Below are positions 60,423 to 64,000 of a stretch of DNA of 64,000 bases, one piece after another (within the stretch, counting starts at the first letter, position 1; each line of letters begins with the position of its first letter). The stretch lies in assembly GCF_030767025.1 (NCBI RefSeq), contig NZ_JASITE010000014.1, positions 1 to 64,000 on the forward strand, given 5' to 3'. The stretch is from Nocardia sp. CC227C. Its GTDB lineage: Bacteria > Actinomycetota > Actinomycetes > Mycobacteriales > Mycobacteriaceae. Made by a program: the position numbers and the translations under genes. The notes under the pieces were generated by a model, which had not been told where the DNA came from, made no database searches, and worked only from the letters and a program-made list of their open reading frames with translations.

Positions 60423-61619
60423 ATGGCAGCGGATGTTGCGGTTCGGGCCGAGCCGAGCAGACAGACCTGGGCGTACGCGCTCGTACTGGCCGCCAGCGGC
60501 GTGGCGCTGGGGGTGTCCGGGGTACCGGCCCCGCTCTACGGCATCTACCAGCAGGAGTGGCATTTCACGCCGCTCACCACCACCTTCGTCTTCGCCGCCT
60601 ACGCCGTGGCGGCCCTGGGCGCGGTCCTGGTGTCGGGACGGATCTCCGATGCGGTGGGCCGAAAGCCGGTGCTGCTGGGAGCCTTCGGGATCATGGTCGC
60701 CGGACTGGTGGTGTTCCTGCTCGCCGACAATGTGGCCATGCTGTTGCTGGCGCGGGCGCTGCACGGCGCGGCGGTCGGCGCGACGGTGGTGGCGGGCGCT
60801 GCGGCGCTGCTGGACCTGCGGCCCAAGCACGGCGCGCGCTCCGGACAGCTGACCGGTGTGGCCTTCAACGTGGGCATGGCCGTCGCCATTCTCGGGTCGG
60901 CGCTGTTGGCGCAGTACGCGCCGTATCCGCTGCGCACGCCCTATGTGGTGATCACCGTGGTCTGCCTGTTGGTCGGCGTCGGCGTGCTGGCGCTGCGTGA
61001 ACCGCACACCGCCCGGGTGGCCGGACCCATCCGCATTGCCAAACCGGCGGTGCCGCAGGAGATTCGCGGCGACTTCTGGTTCTCCGCACTCGGCGTGATG
61101 GCGGCCTGGTCGGTGCTGGGCGTGCTGCTGTCGCTGTATCCGTCGCTGGCCGCGGCCCAGACCGGGGTGCACAATCTCGTCTTCGGCGGCGCGGTGGTGG
61201 CGGCCACGGCCACGGCCGGGGCGCTGGCGCAGTTCTTCGCCACCGCCATTCCGGCGCGTCGTGCGGCCATCGCCGGGGATATCGGCATGGCGGTGGCGCT
61301 GCTGCTCACCCTGCCCGCCCTCGCCACCCACAACGGGGTGTGGGTGCTGGCCGCGGGGGTGGTGCTGGGTACGACCTTCGGACTCGGCTTCGGCGGTTCG
61401 CTGCGCCACCTCTCCGATGTGGTGCCGCAGCACAAGCGCGGCGAGACCATGTCGGCCTATTACCTGCTGGCGTACTCGGCCATGGCGCTGCCGACGGTGG
61501 TCGCCGGGTGGGCGGCGACCACCTGGGGGTTGAACACGGTGTTCCCGTGGTTCGTGGGCGCGGTGGCGGTGGCGTGCCTGGTGGCGGCGGGCCTGGGGCT
61601 GCGGCGGCGGACGGTCTGA
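60423..61619 (+). CDS. MFS transporter
   Basis: A 398-residue protein with about 12 hydrophobic segments. The MFS loop motif after helix 2 is GRISDAVGRKPVLLGAFG, and the first half contains RALHGAAVGATVVAGAAALLDL. It is an efflux-type permease (YcaD/NarK-like fold) of unknown substrate. ATG 60423 is chosen; ATG 60411 is a close alternative, with GGAGAG lying between the two. It is controlled by the adjacent ArsR gene, judging by the shared operator. Confidence 0.88.
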   Translation: MAADVAVRAEPSRQTWAYALVLAASGVALGVSGVPAPLYGIYQQEWHFTPLTTTFVFAAYAVAALGAVLVSGRISDAVGRKPVLLGAFGIMVAGLVVFLLADNVAMLLLARALHGAAVGATVVAGAAALLDLRPKHGARSGQLTGVAFNVGMAVAILGSALLAQYAPYPLRTPYVVITVVCLLVGVGVLALREPHTARVAGPIRIAKPAVPQEIRGDFWFSALGVMAAWSVLGVLLSLYPSLAAAQTGVHNLVFGGAVVAATATAGALAQFFATAIPARRAAIAGDIGMAVALLLTLPALATHNGVWVLAAGVVLGTTFGLGFGGSLRHLSDVVPQHKRGETMSAYYLLAYSAMALPTVVAGWAATTWGLNTVFPWFVGAVAVACLVAAGLGLRRRTV

Positions 61620-61767
61620 GGGCCGCGCGGTGGGACCGTCGGGCGGACTTCGTTTTTCGGACATAGCGGCTGATCGTGAACCATCCGGTCGGCATTGAAT
61701 CTCATGGAGCGGAACGGGAATCGGGGCTCCCTGTGCGCTCCCGCGCCGCGGTCGTTACCATCTCGCT

Positions 61768-63207
61768 ATGCGGCGTTGGGGCTGGTTCGGGTCCAGAACC
61801 GAGCGACGGACCCGAACGGCGCTCTCGCCGTCGGTGTTCCTGGCGGTGTTGAGCGGTGTGGCGGTGGCGGCTCTCACCTGGTGGGTGTTGTGGTTACTGT
61901 TCGGCGCGACCGATGCGCCACCCGATCGGCTCGATCTCGCCGAGATCGCGCTCTGGGTGACCGCCGGGGTCGGCGTCGCGGTGGCGCTGGTGCTCGCCGC
62001 CCGACGGCAGCGCGACCACGACCGCGGCCGCTTCTCGGAACTGTTCGGCGCGGCGGCCCTCCAGCTGGGTGCGGCGGATGTGGCCGTGCGGCTGGCAGGC
62101 GTGTACGCCATGGCCGGGGTGGCCGACGAATTCCCCGAACGCGCCCGCCGTCAGCAGTGCATCGACGTGCTGTGCGCCTACCTGCGGCTGCCGTACGCGG
62201 CCAAGGAGGGCGTCAACCACCTCGTCTCCCGCACCGAGCGGCTGGAGGAGGACGGCGCGGGGGTGGAGCGCGTCTATCACTACCGGCAGAACGACCGGCA
62301 GGTGCGCGACACCATCGTGCGCGTCATCGCCGAACACCTGCGGGAGACCGCCGAGAGTTCGTGGTCGGCCTGCGATTTCGACTTCACCGAAGCGGTACTG
62401 GAGAACGCCGACTTCCAGGACGCGGTCTTCGCGGGCGACAGCACCCGCTTCACCAACACCGATTTCGTCGCCTCCCGCGTCACCAGCTTCGAGGGAGCGC
62501 GCTTCATCGGACGGCGGGTCAGCTTCCAGGGCGCGGCATTCCGGGGCCGCGGCGTCACCTTCCAGCAGGCGCGTTTCCGGCCGCTGGAGGCGGACCGCTC
62601 CGAGCCCGACAGCACGGCGGTGAGCTTCGCCGAGGCCAGCTTCTCCTGTCCGACCAGCTTCGAGTCCGCCGAATTCTCCGGTGCGCGCACCACGTTCGAC
62701 CGCGCCACCTTCGCCAACCAGCGCACCAACTTCGGCGAGGTGAGCTTCGGATCGGCCTTCACCTCCTTCGGCCGCGTCGTCTTCGACGGTGACCGCATCT
62801 CCTTCGACAGCGCCGAATTCTCCGGGGCCAAGGTCGCCTTCACCGGTGCGCGCTTCTACGCCGAGGGCACCAGCTTCGACGGCACCCAACTCGGCGCGCG
62901 CCAGCGCTGGCGCTCCGGCGGCACCCAGGAGATCGACTTCGCCGACGCCGAATACCACGGTGCGGTGTCCTTCGCCGACGCCGTCTTCGAGGCCCGCTCG
63001 GTGTGCTTCACCGGCGGTGACTTCTTCGGCGACATCTCCTTCCGGCGCGCCGCCCTGCACGCCCGCGAGGTGTCCTTCGAGCGGCCCAAGGCGTGGGTGG
63101 GCACGCAGTTCGACTGGGACGACGATCCCGGGGCGAAACCGGAGAACGTGAAGCCGGAGCACTGGCCGCCGCGCCCGGTGAGCTCCCAGCTGGAACCGCT
63201 GATCTAG
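61768..63207 (+). CDS. Membrane-anchored pentapeptide-repeat-like protein
   Basis: A 479-residue protein. Two N-terminal hydrophobic segments (SVFLAVLSGVAVAALTWWVLWLLFG and ALWVTAGVGVAVALVLAA) anchor it. A helical part with RQQCIDVLCAYLRLPY follows. From about 205 to 450 Phe recurs every 5 residues (FDFTEAVLENADFQDAVF, TSFEGARF, VSFQGAAF, TSFESAEF), the pattern of pentapeptide-repeat right-handed beta helices. The role is unknown; such proteins can mimic DNA or act as scaffolds. ATG 61768. The stop overlaps the next gene's stop at CTAG. Confidence 0.85.
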   Translation: MRRWGWFGSRTERRTRTALSPSVFLAVLSGVAVAALTWWVLWLLFGATDAPPDRLDLAEIALWVTAGVGVAVALVLAARRQRDHDRGRFSELFGAAALQLGAADVAVRLAGVYAMAGVADEFPERARRQQCIDVLCAYLRLPYAAKEGVNHLVSRTERLEEDGAGVERVYHYRQNDRQVRDTIVRVIAEHLRETAESSWSACDFDFTEAVLENADFQDAVFAGDSTRFTNTDFVASRVTSFEGARFIGRRVSFQGAAFRGRGVTFQQARFRPLEADRSEPDSTAVSFAEASFSCPTSFESAEFSGARTTFDRATFANQRTNFGEVSFGSAFTSFGRVVFDGDRISFDSAEFSGAKVAFTGARFYAEGTSFDGTQLGARQRWRSGGTQEIDFADAEYHGAVSFADAVFEARSVCFTGGDFFGDISFRRAALHAREVSFERPKAWVGTQFDWDDDPGAKPENVKPEHWPPRPVSSQLEPLI

Positions 63208-64000
63208 CGCGCGGGGAAGCGGACGATCCGATCGTCGCCGTCGCGTACGTCACCGCGGCCGTCGGTGTTCGAGGTGGTCAGCCAGAGCGCCCCGTCGGCC
63301 GCCACCGTCACCGTGCGCAGCCGCCCGAGCCGATCGGTCAGGCGCGCGGTCGGGGTGCCGAGCGCGCCGTCGCGCAGCGGTACCGTCCACAGCCGCTCAC
63401 CGCGCAGCGCGGCCACGTAGAGCGTGTCCCCGGCGATGGCGATCCCCGACGGCGACGCCTCCGAGGTGCCCCAGGTCAGCAGCGGATCGACGAATCGTCC
63501 ACCGCCGCCGAAGCCCTCCACCTCCGGCCAGCCGTAGTTGCCGCCCGGTTCGATGAGGTTGATCTCGTCGGCCTTGTTGCGGCCGAATTCGGCGGCGAAC
63601 AGGCGGCCCGCCCCATCCCACGCCAACCCCTGCACATTGCGGTGGCCGAGGCTGTAGACGGGGGAGCCGGGCGTGGGATTGCCGGGTGCGGGATCGCCAT
63701 CGGCGGTGAGGCGGAGGATCTTTCCGTTCGGGCTGGCCGGATCCTGGGACAGCGCCGGACGACCGGCATCGCCGGTGCCGACGTAGAGCATGCCGTCGGG
63801 CCCGAAGGCGATCCGGCCGCCGTCGTGGATCGACGCCGCCGCGATGCCGGAGAAGATGACTTCCGCCGGTTCGCCGAGACGGAAGCGCACGATGCGGTTG
63901 TCGTCCGCGGCGGTGAAATAGGCGTACACGTAACGGTCTTCGGCATAGTTCGGGGAGACCGCGATGCCGAGCAACCCGCCCTCCCCGGCCGCCGCCACCT
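63204..64000 (-). CDS. PQQ-type sugar dehydrogenase (GDSH/LppZ-like), 5' end outside the window
   Basis: The 3' part (at least 265 residues) of a soluble aldose-dehydrogenase-like beta-propeller: GEGGLLGIAVSPNYAEDRYVYAYFTA, IHDGGRIAFGPDGMLYVGTGDAG, NGKILRLTADG, YSLGHRNVQGLAWD, EFGRNKADEINLIEPGGNYGWPEVEG. These motifs define the GSDH family, which includes PQQ-dependent Asd enzymes and mycobacterial lipoprotein LppZ. The N-terminus, which would show a signal peptide or lipobox, lies beyond 64000. The stop overlaps the pentapeptide-repeat gene stop. Confidence 0.9.
   Translation of the reverse strand, partial: VAAAGEGGLLGIAVSPNYAEDRYVYAYFTAADDNRIVRFRLGEPAEVIFSGIAAASIHDGGRIAFGPDGMLYVGTGDAGRPALSQDPASPNGKILRLTADGDPAPGNPTPGSPVYSLGHRNVQGLAWDGAGRLFAAEFGRNKADEINLIEPGGNYGWPEVEGFGGGGRFVDPLLTWGTSEASPSGIAIAGDTLYVAALRGERLWTVPLRDGALGTPTARLTDRLGRLRTVTVAADGALWLTTSNTDGRGDVRDGDDRIVRFPAR

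Overview
The window is a high-GC actinobacterial chromosome segment, almost certainly Nocardia. The clearest species-level signals are a full-length carboxylic acid reductase and a phosphopantetheinyl transferase that read like the Nocardia iowensis Car/Npt pair. The backbone gene order also matches, from memory, the Mycobacterium tuberculosis Rv2839c-Rv2782c block: infB, rbfA, nrnA-type DHH phosphoesterase, dinF-type MATE pump, pptH-type phosphoesterase, PptT-type transferase, truB, SirR/MntR-type regulator, ribF, rpsO, pnp and a pepR-type M16 protease. No rRNA, tRNA or CRISPR array was recognised.

Layout. 1-4100: translation and RNA genes (infB 3' part, DUF503, rbfA, DHH phosphoesterase). 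4429-7896: carboxylic acid reductase. 7893-12300: accessory stretch with an XRE/DUF6879 three-gene unit, an orphan recombinase-like protein, a decayed DUF222/HNH gene and a truncated isochorismatase. 12463-15599: small membrane protein, MATE pump and a KshA-type steroid 9alpha-hydroxylase with a KstR-type operator. 15659-20491: divergent chaperone unit (GrpE-like, Hsp70-like, 848-residue FN3-like protein). 20638-22918: PptH-type phosphoesterase and XdhC-type maturation factor. 23115-31455: the most disturbed part, with gene fragments, a 154-bp direct repeat around about 6 kb, a FitAB/VapBC toxin-antitoxin pair with a four-site operator, an XRE/EspR-like/ImmA/membrane-protein cluster whose ImmA gene is frameshifted in its active site, an IS3 remnant and an orphan immunity-like protein. 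31780-39316: small regulators and enzymes, each mostly next to its own operator. 39337-43144: three-subunit molybdenum aldehyde oxidoreductase of the PaoABC type. 43366-55945: conserved core (pptT/npt, truB, glycosyltransferase and glucosidase pair, lipoprotein, mntR, ribF, rpsO, pnp, M16 protease). 56079-64000: TPR membrane protein, metallo-hydrolase/MerR pair, GNAT, ArsR/MFS pair, pentapeptide-repeat-like protein and the 3' part of a PQQ-type sugar dehydrogenase.

How the genes fit together. The Car enzyme needs a phosphopantetheine arm, which the transferase at 43366 can attach, and the PptH-type hydrolase at 20638 may remove it. The PaoABC-type enzyme oxidises aldehydes, the reverse direction of Car, and the XdhC protein at 21716 is a plausible cofactor-insertion chaperone for it. 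Several transcription factors (TetR, MerR, ArsR, FitA-type antitoxin, KstR by its site) have visible palindromic operators in the adjacent gaps. The most interesting unexplained unit is the Hsp70-like/GrpE-like/FN3 cluster. All functional calls rest on reading the sequence by eye; no database search was run.
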